A stretch of 64,000 nt of DNA from Photobacterium sanguinicancri (GCF_024346675.1 NZ_AP024851.1:434001-498000); one strand, 5' to 3'; counted from the first letter of the stretch, positions 53,251 through 61,272 are shown. Numbers and translations: made by a program. The notes: generated by a model not told the origin, from the sequence alone.

Positions 53251-55191
53251 ATGCGATTACCGAAAAGAACCAGAGCCCACATATTAGAAGAATTATCTGT
53301 AGACAAATTTAAATCTCTACTTCCTCACGAGTGGGTGTACCGCATACCGACACACGACTACGGGATAGATGGAGAAGTTGAAGTTTTTGATAACGATGGC
53401 CTTAGTACAGGGATTAAGTTTCTCGTACAACTCAAGGCGACCGATGAGAAAAATAGTATCAAAGCGCTGAAGCTTCGCATGAACATAGAAAAGTTAAACT
53501 ACTTTAAACAACTCGATTGCCCTGTATTGGTTGTGCGCTACTTGGCTCATTCGGATACAATTTATAGTCGCTGGTTCCACTCGCTAAATCCAACCACCGA
53601 TACCCTAGCTGAAAAAAGTTTCTGCATGCAGTTCTCTTCTTCGGACGAATGGAACGAACATTCAACAGAGCTACTTTACGAAGGGCTGAAAGCCTATAAC
53701 AACTTCAAAAGTAAAACCCTTCAAAAGCCTATAAAAATAAATGCATCAATAAAATCATACAAGGGATTATCCACGCACTCTGCGCTAGTAGCTTCCAACC
53801 TAATCAATTCAACAAAAGAGAATGAAAACACGTTTACATTCGAATTTAAACCGACCAAATCCTCCCCCTCCATCTTGGAAATTGATGAAAATGACTACTA
53901 CATAAATCTTGGAGGAGTCGGAAGCAGTCGAGGTTCATTTGACAATTTGAGTAATGTTACTGACGCTTTAACGTTAGTTGCCGACATAAACGTAACTATC
54001 GGATTGTTACTACAGCACTTGGGGCATACTAAGGAAGCTGAGGTTCATTTCGATAATTACATACAGGCGTCAAAAATAAAAAGCCATGGATTAACTCTCA
54101 TCAGCTATACGCAGTGCAAAATAGCTACAAGAGCACCCTCCGATGCATTACTCCTTATCGAAAGCATTGCCAATACAACTAATATACTTGAACACGACTT
54201 GATAAATGAAATCCAAGTTTGTTTAAGTTTTATCACTAGCTTATCTAATAAAGTCGATGTAGAAAGCGTAATAAAAACATACAAGTGTATCGACCGATCA
54301 ATCCCGTCAGATCACAAAGACTTGAAGGCAACTTTACACTACAACCTCGGTAACTTTTTATCTGCAAGAAGTGAACTAAGCAAAGCGATACATCAATACA
54401 ATAAAGCTGCAAAGATGAACCCAGATTACAAAAAAAGGGCTTACTGGCTGAAAGAAGTCGCTGGGTTATTATTCAGCACAAGCAAGTACACAACTGCCTC
54501 CAAGTTCTATACAGCCGCAATTGACATCGAAGATACAGCAGAGAATGCGGTGTTACTGGCAGATAGCCTAATCTTTTGTGGACGTTTTGAGGAGGCATTT
54601 GATTTGCTCGAAACCTCCATTCCGAAACTTAAAGTAAGAAGCTCTATCTGGTGCCTAAAAAAATGGACTCTTGATCTATTAGTGAATGACTTAGGCATAA
54701 AGAAACAACTTATAGGTAAAGTTGCCACTGCTAAGTTTATCGAAAATGCTAACGAAGACGAAATAATAGAATACTTAGTCAAGACAAATGCTACATGTCC
54801 AGAGTGCTGGTACTCATTGGCTCAAAAGTTTGTTACTGCTCAAGACTACAATAGAGCATGTATTAGCTATTTACTTTCAGCATTTTCAGATGAACGCTAC
54901 AGAAATACATGGATGAACGCATTGCAGTGTGCCTACAACATAGAAGACCTAACTGCATTTTCTCATTTAATAGAAGTCATTGGTAATAAGTTTGGAAGTG
55001 AAGTCATTGGTGAGTTCTTCTCTAACTTCCCTGTAGATACAAATGATGATTTCCATGAAAAATTAAGTGACGCTGCATTACAAGCAATACAGCACTGTGA
55101 AGACTATAACAATGAACAAAAAAACAACACTTATGAAATTAGGTTTGGAGATAGCAACTCAATCAATACAGTTGCTCTAAAACGCCATTGA
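53251..55191 (+). CDS. DUF4365 nuclease-like domain fused to TPR repeats
   Basis: A 646-residue cytoplasmic protein. Residues about 10-160 match DUF4365: THDYGIDGEVEVFDNDG, then GIKFLVQLKAT. Asp40, Glu42/Glu44 and Gln60-x-Lys62 fit a PD-(D/E)xK nuclease active site. From about 240 to the end it is helical with tetratricopeptide-like repeats (KATLHYNLGNFLSARSELSKAIHQYNKAAKMNPDYKKRAYW is the clearest). DUF4365 proteins are often in defence islands, so a role against phage or plasmids is plausible but unproven. Codon use is A/T-rich relative to the core genes here. No partner overlaps it. Confidence 0.75.
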   Translation: MRLPKRTRAHILEELSVDKFKSLLPHEWVYRIPTHDYGIDGEVEVFDNDGLSTGIKFLVQLKATDEKNSIKALKLRMNIEKLNYFKQLDCPVLVVRYLAHSDTIYSRWFHSLNPTTDTLAEKSFCMQFSSSDEWNEHSTELLYEGLKAYNNFKSKTLQKPIKINASIKSYKGLSTHSALVASNLINSTKENENTFTFEFKPTKSSPSILEIDENDYYINLGGVGSSRGSFDNLSNVTDALTLVADINVTIGLLLQHLGHTKEAEVHFDNYIQASKIKSHGLTLISYTQCKIATRAPSDALLLIESIANTTNILEHDLINEIQVCLSFITSLSNKVDVESVIKTYKCIDRSIPSDHKDLKATLHYNLGNFLSARSELSKAIHQYNKAAKMNPDYKKRAYWLKEVAGLLFSTSKYTTASKFYTAAIDIEDTAENAVLLADSLIFCGRFEEAFDLLETSIPKLKVRSSIWCLKKWTLDLLVNDLGIKKQLIGKVATAKFIENANEDEIIEYLVKTNATCPECWYSLAQKFVTAQDYNRACISYLLSAFSDERYRNTWMNALQCAYNIEDLTAFSHLIEVIGNKFGSEVIGEFFSNFPVDTNDDFHEKLSDAALQAIQHCEDYNNEQKNNTYEIRFGDSNSINTVALKRH

Positions 55192-55572
55192 TATAATGGA
55201 TTAGTATAGTTGGTCTAAGCTAGAAGCTCTGCTTTAACTCTAGTAATTCGCGAAATACTAATTTAGCAATATCACTGACTCACTTATGTCCAGAGGTGTG
55301 CTGACGTGAATGTGTAACACACCTTTGCCCCTTTATGCGTTAGAGTAGAAGCGCTCTAATCCCTCAAAGCTGTAGTTTTGCCCAACCAAAACTTATCCGA
55401 AACGCGAACTTTTATCTGAATAGTGACATTAGATTAACCTTAGCAATCTAACTCACACCTTTTATCGATAAGCTACTGATTTTAAATTGATATGATTTTT
55501 TAAAAAAGGCATTATGGTGGAATTAAAAAACGGCTTTTAGTCGTCTGAATAGCGTTACATTTTTTGGTAAGT
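55192..55572. other. Intergenic region with an attC-like right half
   Basis: About 380 bases with no gene. At 55294-55346 an AGGTGTG/CACACCT dyad is followed by GCCCCTTTATGCGTTAGAG, which resembles the right end of Vibrio integron attC sites (GCCCCTTAGGCGGGCGTTA as I recall the V. cholerae repeat). A TTAGAG/CTCTAA dyad follows. Confidence 0.35.
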
Positions 55573-56280
55573 ATGATGGAAGTAACAAGCTTTATAGTAA
55601 AACATATAGCGGTAGTTTTGCCTGCTGCTGTTGGTGTATCAACATTGATTGGTAAGTATTGGTTTGATAAATCTTTACAAAAGCATAAACAAGCATTTGA
55701 AAAAGATATCAAAGAAAGCGACGCAAACAATGCGAAGAAAATTAAAGAACTAGATAATAAACATGCAGCAAGCATGAAAGCTCTAGATGAAAAACATGCG
55801 CTGGAAATGAAAAGAAATGAGCGTTTTTTTTCTATATCTCAATCGACCTTTGAAAAACTCTTTGATAAGAAAGTAAATGTATATAATAGGTTGTTAATGG
55901 TGAGTCTTGAATTTAAAAAGTTCAATTCTGAAAACGGATTTAATGAGGTCTTCGACTATCAGTTTGATTCATGCCTAAACTACGTCAATATCCTAAAGAA
56001 AGAGATAGAAGATAATCGTTTGTACTTGTCCGACTCATTAGTTAATGACTTTAATTTTTGGTATGTAAAAGCGGCACCATTCTATCTTCGCTTGGATACG
56101 ATTGAGATCAATATTCGACGTGATAACAGTGATAATGAGCATATAGGAACGATAATTTCTGAAGCTCAAGAAGAGGTAATTAGAGAGATGCTAATTGAGA
56201 CTAATGACGCTCTAAATAATATCTTTAATCAAATTGAGGCTGATGCATCTGCTTTTCGAAAAAGCATGCATATCATTTAG
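55573..56280 (+). CDS. Membrane-anchored coiled-coil protein of unknown function
   Basis: A 235-residue protein with a single N-terminal membrane helix (about 7-27; IVKHIAVVLPAAVGVSTLIGKYW). A charged coiled coil of about 55 residues follows (QKHKQAFEKDIKESDANNAKKIKELDNKHAASMKALDEKHALEMKRN), then a helical C-terminal domain with an aromatic-rich core. No known catalytic motif. ATG at 55573, preceded by GGTAAG; the frame opens at a TTG 55564. Its 3' end runs into an attC-like element, as a cassette gene would. Confidence 0.7.
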   Translation: MMEVTSFIVKHIAVVLPAAVGVSTLIGKYWFDKSLQKHKQAFEKDIKESDANNAKKIKELDNKHAASMKALDEKHALEMKRNERFFSISQSTFEKLFDKKVNVYNRLLMVSLEFKKFNSENGFNEVFDYQFDSCLNYVNILKKEIEDNRLYLSDSLVNDFNFWYVKAAPFYLRLDTIEINIRRDNSDNEHIGTIISEAQEEVIREMLIETNDALNNIFNQIEADASAFRKSMHII

Positions 56281-56305
56281 TGCCTGCAAAAAACTTTACA
56301 AACTG

Positions 56306-56336
56306 TTTAAGAGTGATTCGCAATGCGTGGCATTTT
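56306..56336. repeat. 31-bp attC-like direct repeat, copy 1
   Basis: TTTAAGAGTGATTCGCAATG and following GCGTGGCATTTT. It differs from copy 2 at 3 of 31 positions. Preceding TTACAAAC and following GCTGAGTTTAGTTTT also fit the left half and centre of Vibrio integron attC sites. It starts 26 bases after the stop codon of the coiled-coil gene. Confidence 0.65.
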
Positions 56337-56371
56337 TACTATTCGCTGAGTTTAGTTTTTAAGAGAGAATT

Positions 56372-56971
56372 GTGGAAAAATTACTAAATATATTTGGCTA
56401 TTACAAAAGAAAGCCCAAGAGCACTAGCCCTTCAATTATTACGTATAGGGAGCCTCAATCCCCCGAAGAAAACACTCGAAAATTGAAAGAAATCGTAGCA
56501 GAGGGAAATAAGTGGTTTAGGGCTAGAACGCAGGAGTCCAACGCTAAAACTGGTATGTTTTTTAGTATTGTTCTTCTCATTGAATTCAAGCTAAGTCATC
56601 TACTAGTGTGCATTGAGCCTGATATCAAAGGTGCGATGTTAGGTAAGAAAATTGATACTTTTAAGTCCTTTATTAATATTTATGACTTTGAGGATGCTAG
56701 TGAGAAGAAAGAGGTTAGGGAGTTGTTACCTGCCCTGCATGAAATAAAGAATATTCGAAATAAGCTCGCTCACGACCTTATGAAATCAAATATTGAGTTC
56801 AAAGAACTTCCTAGGACTATGGCTTATGTCCGAAAACGAGATAAAGACTTTGTTAAGGATGTTCTCGGTAAAATCGAAGATGATGGTGAAAAATCCTGTG
56901 TGTTGTTGGCTAAGTTCGGCTTCATGTTTTCAGTAGAACTGGCACATTTAGCTATAACAGTAGATCTGTAG
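56372..56971 (+). CDS. HEPN-like protein flanked by attC-like repeats
   Basis: A 199-residue cytoplasmic protein starting at GTG 56372 (GAGAG upstream). Mostly helical. Residues 122-136 read LHEIKNIRNKLAHDL; Arg129 and His134 form the R-x4-H motif of HEPN domains, several of which are RNases in toxin or defence systems. There is no neighbouring MNT nucleotidyltransferase antitoxin. Its flanks, with one attC-like element before and one after, and its small size fit an integron gene cassette. Confidence 0.65.
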   Translation: MEKLLNIFGYYKRKPKSTSPSIITYREPQSPEENTRKLKEIVAEGNKWFRARTQESNAKTGMFFSIVLLIEFKLSHLLVCIEPDIKGAMLGKKIDTFKSFINIYDFEDASEKKEVRELLPALHEIKNIRNKLAHDLMKSNIEFKELPRTMAYVRKRDKDFVKDVLGKIEDDGEKSCVLLAKFGFMFSVELAHLAITVDL

Positions 56972-57034
56972 CCCAACATATACAGAATTTAAGAGAGATT
57001 CTCAATGCTTGGCATTTTCAGTCTAAGGTTGGGT
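56971..57034. repeat. attC-like site, with direct repeat copy 2
   Basis: Begins GCCCAAC (fits RYYYAAC) overlapping the stop codon of the HEPN-like gene, contains the 31-bp repeat at 56988-57018, and ends GTTGGGT (fits GTTRRRY), 64 bases overall. The end boxes are complementary except one G-T pair. The inner stem is poor, so this may be a truncated or decayed site. Confidence 0.5.
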
Positions 57035-57221
57035 TTTGTGTGAAAAGTACCATCAAAACTGGACTCTAAGTTGAGCGATTTTCAGTTTTGCCATACCTGA
57101 ATTAATTCATGTAATGCTAATGTTCGATTTTCTGAAACTGATTTATGTCCATAAATGAGTTATGAGAGTGAGACGCATGCTGCGAACCAAGTTTCGTTTC
57201 CCGAAGGTAACTGTTTTGTTT

Positions 57222-57356
57222 TTGGTTTGATAAAAAGGGCTGGCCGAAAGGGGGAGTTGGGGGGATTTAATGCAGATCTGTTTGGCTCTCAAGATTGAGG
57301 GCTTAGATTCTGTTGTGAAGCCACTGAAAAATATTGATTACCCCAGAAATCTATAA
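57222..57356 (+). pseudogene. Decayed DUF3820 gene, 3' part
   Basis: With one extra G (near 57243) and one extra T (near 57271) ignored, this reads FDKKGWPKGELGGLMQIC and then LALKIEGLDSVVKPLKN, ending at TAA 57354-57356. That is the C-terminal half of DUF3820. It is not a copy of the intact gene at 52756 (different residues), so it came from another lineage or decayed long ago. Confidence 0.65.
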
Positions 57357-57501
57357 CTATGTCCGCGTTAGCACTACCAAGCAGTTGCAAGGCGTTGGTT
57401 TAGAAACGCGGCAGCAGGAAAGCGTGCTTGAAATTGCTGGCTTGGCATTTGTCATGGCGATCTGGTATCGCTACCCACCTTCTAATACTTTTGCTTTATA
57501 G
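57352..57501 (+). pseudogene. Remnant of a serine recombinase N-terminus
   Basis: An open frame without start gives YNYVRVSTTKQLQGVGLETR, then QQESVLEIAGLAFVMAIWYR. YVRVST is the catalytic-serine motif of resolvase/invertase and large serine recombinases, and Q-x3-G-x2-LE continues the family pattern. The frame stops at TAG 57499-57501, so only about 45 residues remain. It abuts the DUF3820 remnant directly. Confidence 0.6.
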
Positions 57502-57660
57502 CAACGAAGGCAACTTCATCGTCCCAAATGCTACGGGCATCGCTTGTGTCATTGTAAAAGCCAGTACCGCACTCGCTACACGTTACACTGTCTGACTCTG
57601 GTTCTGCGTTGTAATAGCCATATGCATTGAACGTTTTTTCTTCTCTTCAAATAACACCAT
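57482..57660 (-). pseudogene. Small zinc-ribbon-like gene with a frameshift
   Basis: From ATG 57660 the minus strand reads MVLFEEKK. After a run of six A (57634-57639) the frame continues as TFNAYGYYNAEPESDSVTCS, then ECGTGFYNDTSDARSIWDDE, and ends at TAG 57482-57484. CSECG is half of a zinc ribbon. About 57 residues if the homopolymer length is corrected. It overlaps the tail of the recombinase remnant. Confidence 0.45.
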
Positions 57661-57673
57661 TACTTTTTCTACG

Positions 57674-58060
57674 CTAGTCGGTATCACGTTCTTTGCTGCA
57701 CATGCCGAGCAAAATATTCATAGCGAAAATCATGTAGGCGGTTCCTAATCCCGCTCCAATACTACCAGCGAGTGCGCCGAACACACAACCGCCAATCGTA
57801 AAGACCGAAGCGCCAATTAGAAGTCGCTTAATCGATAGGTTGAAAAAGCCGATCTTATCGAGAAAGAGAATAACGAATGATGCGCAACCAAGCAGGACGA
57901 ATCCGTTCATTAGTAGATTGTAGAAATCATCAGAATCGGCTGTTGCAATCACTCGAATGAAGTCTTCTATATATTCCATTTTTTCGTATTCTGGCTGTTC
58001 ATTGTGCTTTGGTAGAAACTCAGCGTATTCTGGTTTTAGGTGATCCACTTCCACTGTCAT
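57674..58060 (-). CDS. Small membrane protein of unknown function
   Basis: A 128-residue protein with an acidic cytoplasmic N-terminal 45 residues and two or three membrane helices (FYNLLMNGFVLLGCASFVILFLDKIGFF and LLIGASVFTIGGCVFGALAGSIGAGLGTAYMIFAMNILLG), Gly-rich in the last. No family recognised. It lies just upstream of the frameshifted zinc-ribbon gene on the same strand and may have formed an operon with it. Confidence 0.65.
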   Translation of the reverse strand: MTVEVDHLKPEYAEFLPKHNEQPEYEKMEYIEDFIRVIATADSDDFYNLLMNGFVLLGCASFVILFLDKIGFFNLSIKRLLIGASVFTIGGCVFGALAGSIGAGLGTAYMIFAMNILLGMCSKERDTD

Positions 58061-58418
58061 TTTTACCTCGATATAAATTGAGGCGAAGTATACCCATAAG
58101 AATTATTCACTAGATTGTTTTTTATCAAATTAAAATTGCATCTTAATTTGAAATATTTATCTTAACGATAAATGAAACGTATCAATTAATAACGAAGCGG
58201 AACTCTTCTCAAACCATTGTTTTTTCTTTATGTCTTTTTGTTTTCTCTACGTTGACGTTCGACAAGTTTTGCCAAATTTTAAAAGCGAAGAAGCGAAGAA
58301 GCGAAGAAGCGAAGGAGGTTTCTGTTAGTTACTAACACGTACAACGGTGAACGGCAGATGCAGCGACTTCAGGTCGATTACAGTCTAATGCTTGGGCGCT
58401 CGAAACTTCGCATAAATT
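58061..58418. other. Gene-free region with a short tandem repeat
   Basis: About 360 bases without a gene. It should contain the promoter for the minus-strand membrane protein. The 8-bp repeat at 58285 and a TTAGT-TACTAA dyad near 58325 are the only visible structures. Confidence 0.4.
58285..58316 (+). repeat. Four tandem copies of an 8-bp unit
   Basis: GCGAAGAA three times, then GCGAAGGA. A short simple-sequence repeat in noncoding DNA. Confidence 0.9.
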
Positions 58419-58583
58419 ATGAATTGCATAAAGAAAGAGACTAAAAACCTAAAGAAAGTTGTTTTCTTTTGGTTTCGCAAGCAGGGCTTCCCTGAGGGTG
58501 AGCTAGGTACACTGCTGGCGCTGGCATTAGAGTTTAAAATTGAAGGCTTAGAATCTGTGATTCGGCCTTTAAAGCAGGTGTAA
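58419..58583 (+). CDS. Chimeric 54-residue ORF ending in a DUF3820 C-terminus
   Basis: The frame from ATG 58419 begins with 17 unrelated Lys-rich residues (MNCIKKETKNLKKVVFF). At 58470 it becomes the DUF3820 C-terminal half: WFRKQGFPEGELGTLLALAL, then EFKIEGLESVIRPLKQV, with a proper stop. The join is abrupt, so a recombination event replaced the 5' half of a DUF3820 gene. There is no good ribosome binding site, so it may be a silent fragment. Confidence 0.5.
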   Translation: MNCIKKETKNLKKVVFFWFRKQGFPEGELGTLLALALEFKIEGLESVIRPLKQV

Positions 58584-58625
58584 CTCCTCTGAAGGCCTTA
58601 AATATTTCACTGCAATCCCCTGCCA

Positions 58626-59159
58626 TTACTGATCAGTTTCGGGGTGGCTAATATTAGGGTCTGCATAAAATTGAGTGCTAACTTCAGGAAGTAGTAATAC
58701 CCGAGAGCCTGAATTAAAAATACGAAATGCATTATCAGCAAAATTTGTAGATTTCAGGCTTTGGCTATTGTAGCTGGGTTGATGCGCATAAATGAGGAGC
58801 GATTCGAGATTAGAAATTGTTATTCCTTTGGTTTCTTGAAATTTACCATACCTTTCTCGCTTGTCTTCTCCCCAGTTTTTCCAGTTCGAGAAAACCCCAC
58901 ATGTCGCGATGTAAATGCTACACATGTCCGCTTGGTTAGAAATCCAATTATGCTGCCGAATACGCTGATCAGCTGTTTGTGCTTCTGTTTTCCCAATGTA
59001 AAGCAGAGTGCTAGTACCATAGACTGGGTGAGGGCCATAAATTTGATATAAACAGTGAGCGCTGTCTTGTACGGTATCAATATTATCTATGGTGTAAGGG
59101 CCTTCCCAGTAGACATCAATGATTGGCGGGTTGTGTATAAAATCATCTCTAATTGTCAT
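58626..59159 (-). CDS. GIY-YIG-like nuclease-domain protein
   Basis: A 177-residue cytoplasmic protein. HCLYQIYG and, about 15 residues on, TLLYIGKTEAQTADQRIRQH fit the GIY and YIG strands and the catalytic Arg of GIY-YIG endonucleases. NLESLLIYAHQPSYNS supplies the later Glu and Asn. It starts two bases after the WYL regulator gene ends, with GAGGATT as ribosome binding site, so the two are one operon. Whether it cuts DNA is not shown; it may be a defence or repair accessory. Confidence 0.7.
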   Translation of the reverse strand: MTIRDDFIHNPPIIDVYWEGPYTIDNIDTVQDSAHCLYQIYGPHPVYGTSTLLYIGKTEAQTADQRIRQHNWISNQADMCSIYIATCGVFSNWKNWGEDKRERYGKFQETKGITISNLESLLIYAHQPSYNSQSLKSTNFADNAFRIFNSGSRVLLLPEVSTQFYADPNISHPETDQ

Positions 59160-59161
59160 GT

Positions 59162-60145
59162 CTAATCCTCATAGTATGAAATACTTGTAACTAATATATC
59201 TTTGATCTCTTTGCGTAGCGTTTCGGGAGATAGCACAGTAGCGTGATTACACATTGATAAAATCCAATGCCTTAATTCATCGGTATCATCTACCGATGCG
59301 GTCAAAATGAAATCATCCTCTTTGGGACTGAACACTTGATCTTTAGATAGTGGTGTTTCTGTTAAAATCTCCGCTAAGATAGGGGTAATCCATAGCTTTA
59401 TTGCTAACTTATGCTCACTTCTTATGACTCCCATATTTCCATTTTCAACATAATTTGAAAGGGAGAAGTCAGCGTCGATATCTGCCGCTCTTTTTGTTTG
59501 CTCTGCTTTAATTACGCGGCTTAACAGTAATGATCTGATATCCTCATAGCCATCATATTTTCCGACAAGGTATGAACGTTCGCTACGCACAACAATGCCA
59601 TAAGGGTGAAAAGTAAAGTCGTTTTCTTCGCTTGTTGTCAATGACTTATAGGTAAGTCGTAGGCACATTGCTGAGAATAAAGAAGCATAGATCGCCTCTA
59701 TGGTTTCAGCTGAAATATCACTTGTGTGTAGAGGCTGTCCTTTTGTGTGAACGATTATCTTTTGGGGCCATTGACTCTGAGGTTTTTTGTTTTCTGTGAC
59801 TAAAAATTGATTCGCCGTTCTGATATAAGGATCCAGTCGTTCACGCATGACGGGTGGAAGCAAGTTAGAGAGATATTTATCAGCCATCGTAAAGGTAATG
59901 GCTGTTGTTAAATCATAATCTGGCAAGGTTAATTCAGCATCTTTCGTTAGATGCCACCCAATAGGCTTACTTTCGTCACTACATACTGGAAACTTGCTCG
60001 CAAGTTCGACTAAATCCCTCTGCACAGTCCGAAGTGACACTTCTTCACCCTCATCCATTAATTGTTGTTGGATTTCTGGCGCTGATATTTTCCTGTGTCG
60101 AGATAACTTAGCCAATACAGATAGTTTTCTCATTCCACTGTCCAT
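59162..60145 (-). CDS. WYL-domain transcriptional regulator
   Basis: A 327-residue regulator. It has an N-terminal winged helix (about 5-60; KISAPEIQQQLMDEGEEVSLRTVQRDLVELA, DeoR-like), a WYL domain (about 150-230; MCLRLTYKSLTTSEENDFTFHPYGIVVRSERSYLVGKYDGYEDIRSLLLSRV) and a C-terminal WCX-like part. WYL proteins sense nucleic acids or nucleotides and often control defence genes. It is divergent from the sirtuin gene with about 115 bases between starts, and cotranscribed with the GIY-YIG-like gene. Confidence 0.88.
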   Translation of the reverse strand: MDSGMRKLSVLAKLSRHRKISAPEIQQQLMDEGEEVSLRTVQRDLVELASKFPVCSDESKPIGWHLTKDAELTLPDYDLTTAITFTMADKYLSNLLPPVMRERLDPYIRTANQFLVTENKKPQSQWPQKIIVHTKGQPLHTSDISAETIEAIYASLFSAMCLRLTYKSLTTSEENDFTFHPYGIVVRSERSYLVGKYDGYEDIRSLLLSRVIKAEQTKRAADIDADFSLSNYVENGNMGVIRSEHKLAIKLWITPILAEILTETPLSKDQVFSPKEDDFILTASVDDTDELRHWILSMCNHATVLSPETLRKEIKDILVTSISYYED

Positions 60146-60262
60146 TATATCCCTTTATATCAGTCGGTTATTGGTCTTATTCTTGAATGATACGCTATGC
60201 GTCAGTATATGTCGCATACCATATTATCATTAATTCCAAAGGTTTAAGCATGGGAGCAAATG

Positions 60263-60961
60263 ATGGTGAATGAGATAAAAAAGAGGAAGATTGTTGTTTT
60301 TACAGGGGCGGGCATAAGTGCCGAAAGTGGATTAAGCACTTTTCGAGACAGTGACGGTTTATGGGAAAATTATTCTGTTCATGAGATAGCAACGAAAGAC
60401 GCTTTTGAGCACAACCCTGAGTTGGTGCTGAGCTTTTACAACCAGCGTAAAATCGCGGCCGCAAAAGCATTGCCAAATAAAGCTCACATTGCATTAGCTG
60501 AACTAGAGGCCGTCTATGACGTAATTATTATTACGCAGAATGTTGATGACTTGCATGAAAAAGCTGGTAGTTCGAAAGTTATACACTTGCATGGGCAGTT
60601 AAGTCGCGCTCAAAGTAGTCTTGATTCTACGATTACTTATGACTGGGATAAGCCGATTTATATTGGTCAACATTGTGAATTAAATAGTCAATTAAGGCCT
60701 AATGTTGTGTGGTTTGGTGAACCTGTCATGCAATTGGAAGAAGCGCGAAATTATATAAAGTCTGCTGATAAAGTACTTGCCATTGGGAGCTCCCTAACTG
60801 TGCAGCCAGCCGCAGGGCTACTCAAAAAAGCCCCGTATAAGGCAGAGAAAAAGCTTGTTTCTCTTGATATTAAAGGGAGAGTGCCATTTGGTTACAAGTT
60901 CATCAGAGGTAAGGCCGCAAGTATCGTTCCTGTTATATGTAAGAATTGGCAAGCGTTATAA
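60263..60961 (+). CDS. Sirtuin (CobB-like NAD-dependent deacylase) lacking the zinc cysteines
   Basis: A 232-residue Sir2-family protein. NAD-binding GAGISAESGLSTFRDSDGLWE, TQNVDDLHEKAG and catalytic His in VIHLHGQLSRA are intact, as are VVWFGEP and AIGSSLTVQPAAG. FYNQR keeps the Tyr-x2-Arg pair of class III desuccinylase-type sirtuins. The module that normally holds two CxxC zinc pairs instead has a single Cys (IGQHCELNSQLRP). GGAG favours the ATG at 60263 over 60260. It is divergent from the WYL regulator and may be controlled by it. It is not the long ThsA-type defence Sir2. Confidence 0.88.
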   Translation: MVNEIKKRKIVVFTGAGISAESGLSTFRDSDGLWENYSVHEIATKDAFEHNPELVLSFYNQRKIAAAKALPNKAHIALAELEAVYDVIIITQNVDDLHEKAGSSKVIHLHGQLSRAQSSLDSTITYDWDKPIYIGQHCELNSQLRPNVVWFGEPVMQLEEARNYIKSADKVLAIGSSLTVQPAAGLLKKAPYKAEKKLVSLDIKGRVPFGYKFIRGKAASIVPVICKNWQAL

Positions 60962-61272
60962 ATCAACAGAGCCGTTTGCTTTCTTCATTATTACGTATTT
61001 AGCTGTGATTCACTCTATGTATGACTGAATAGGGATTGTTTCGTTTTATCTCATTGTTATTTAATGGTTTTATTGAAGGTTATTATCTGTATGGATAAAT
61101 TGTAGAAATCGTCAATTTTTAAATATCGCTAATTCTAAAATTGTGACAGAAGATCTCAATCTTATAAAAAACAGTACATTGAAGTAGAAGTTTCTATACC
61201 TAAACACAAAATTTGATGACTAAAATAAGTTTCATGGCTGTGACAACCACAGCGACTTTTGTGGAAATAGAA
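60962..61272. other. Control region of the chitinase gene
   Basis: About 310 A/T-rich bases with no gene. The reading frame in front of the chitinase ATG extends to 61213 but has no signal-peptide sense. I see no clear regulator site. Confidence 0.4.

Noticed and set aside
58285..58316. Short repeat as a possible CRISPR array
   Set aside because: Units are 8 bp and contiguous with no spacers, and no cas genes are present.
60263..60961. Sirtuin as a Thoeris ThsA or other Sir2 antiphage effector
   Set aside because: It is a short CobB-type protein with the class III acyl-pocket residues and no SLOG, TIR or other fused domain; no ThsB-like neighbour.
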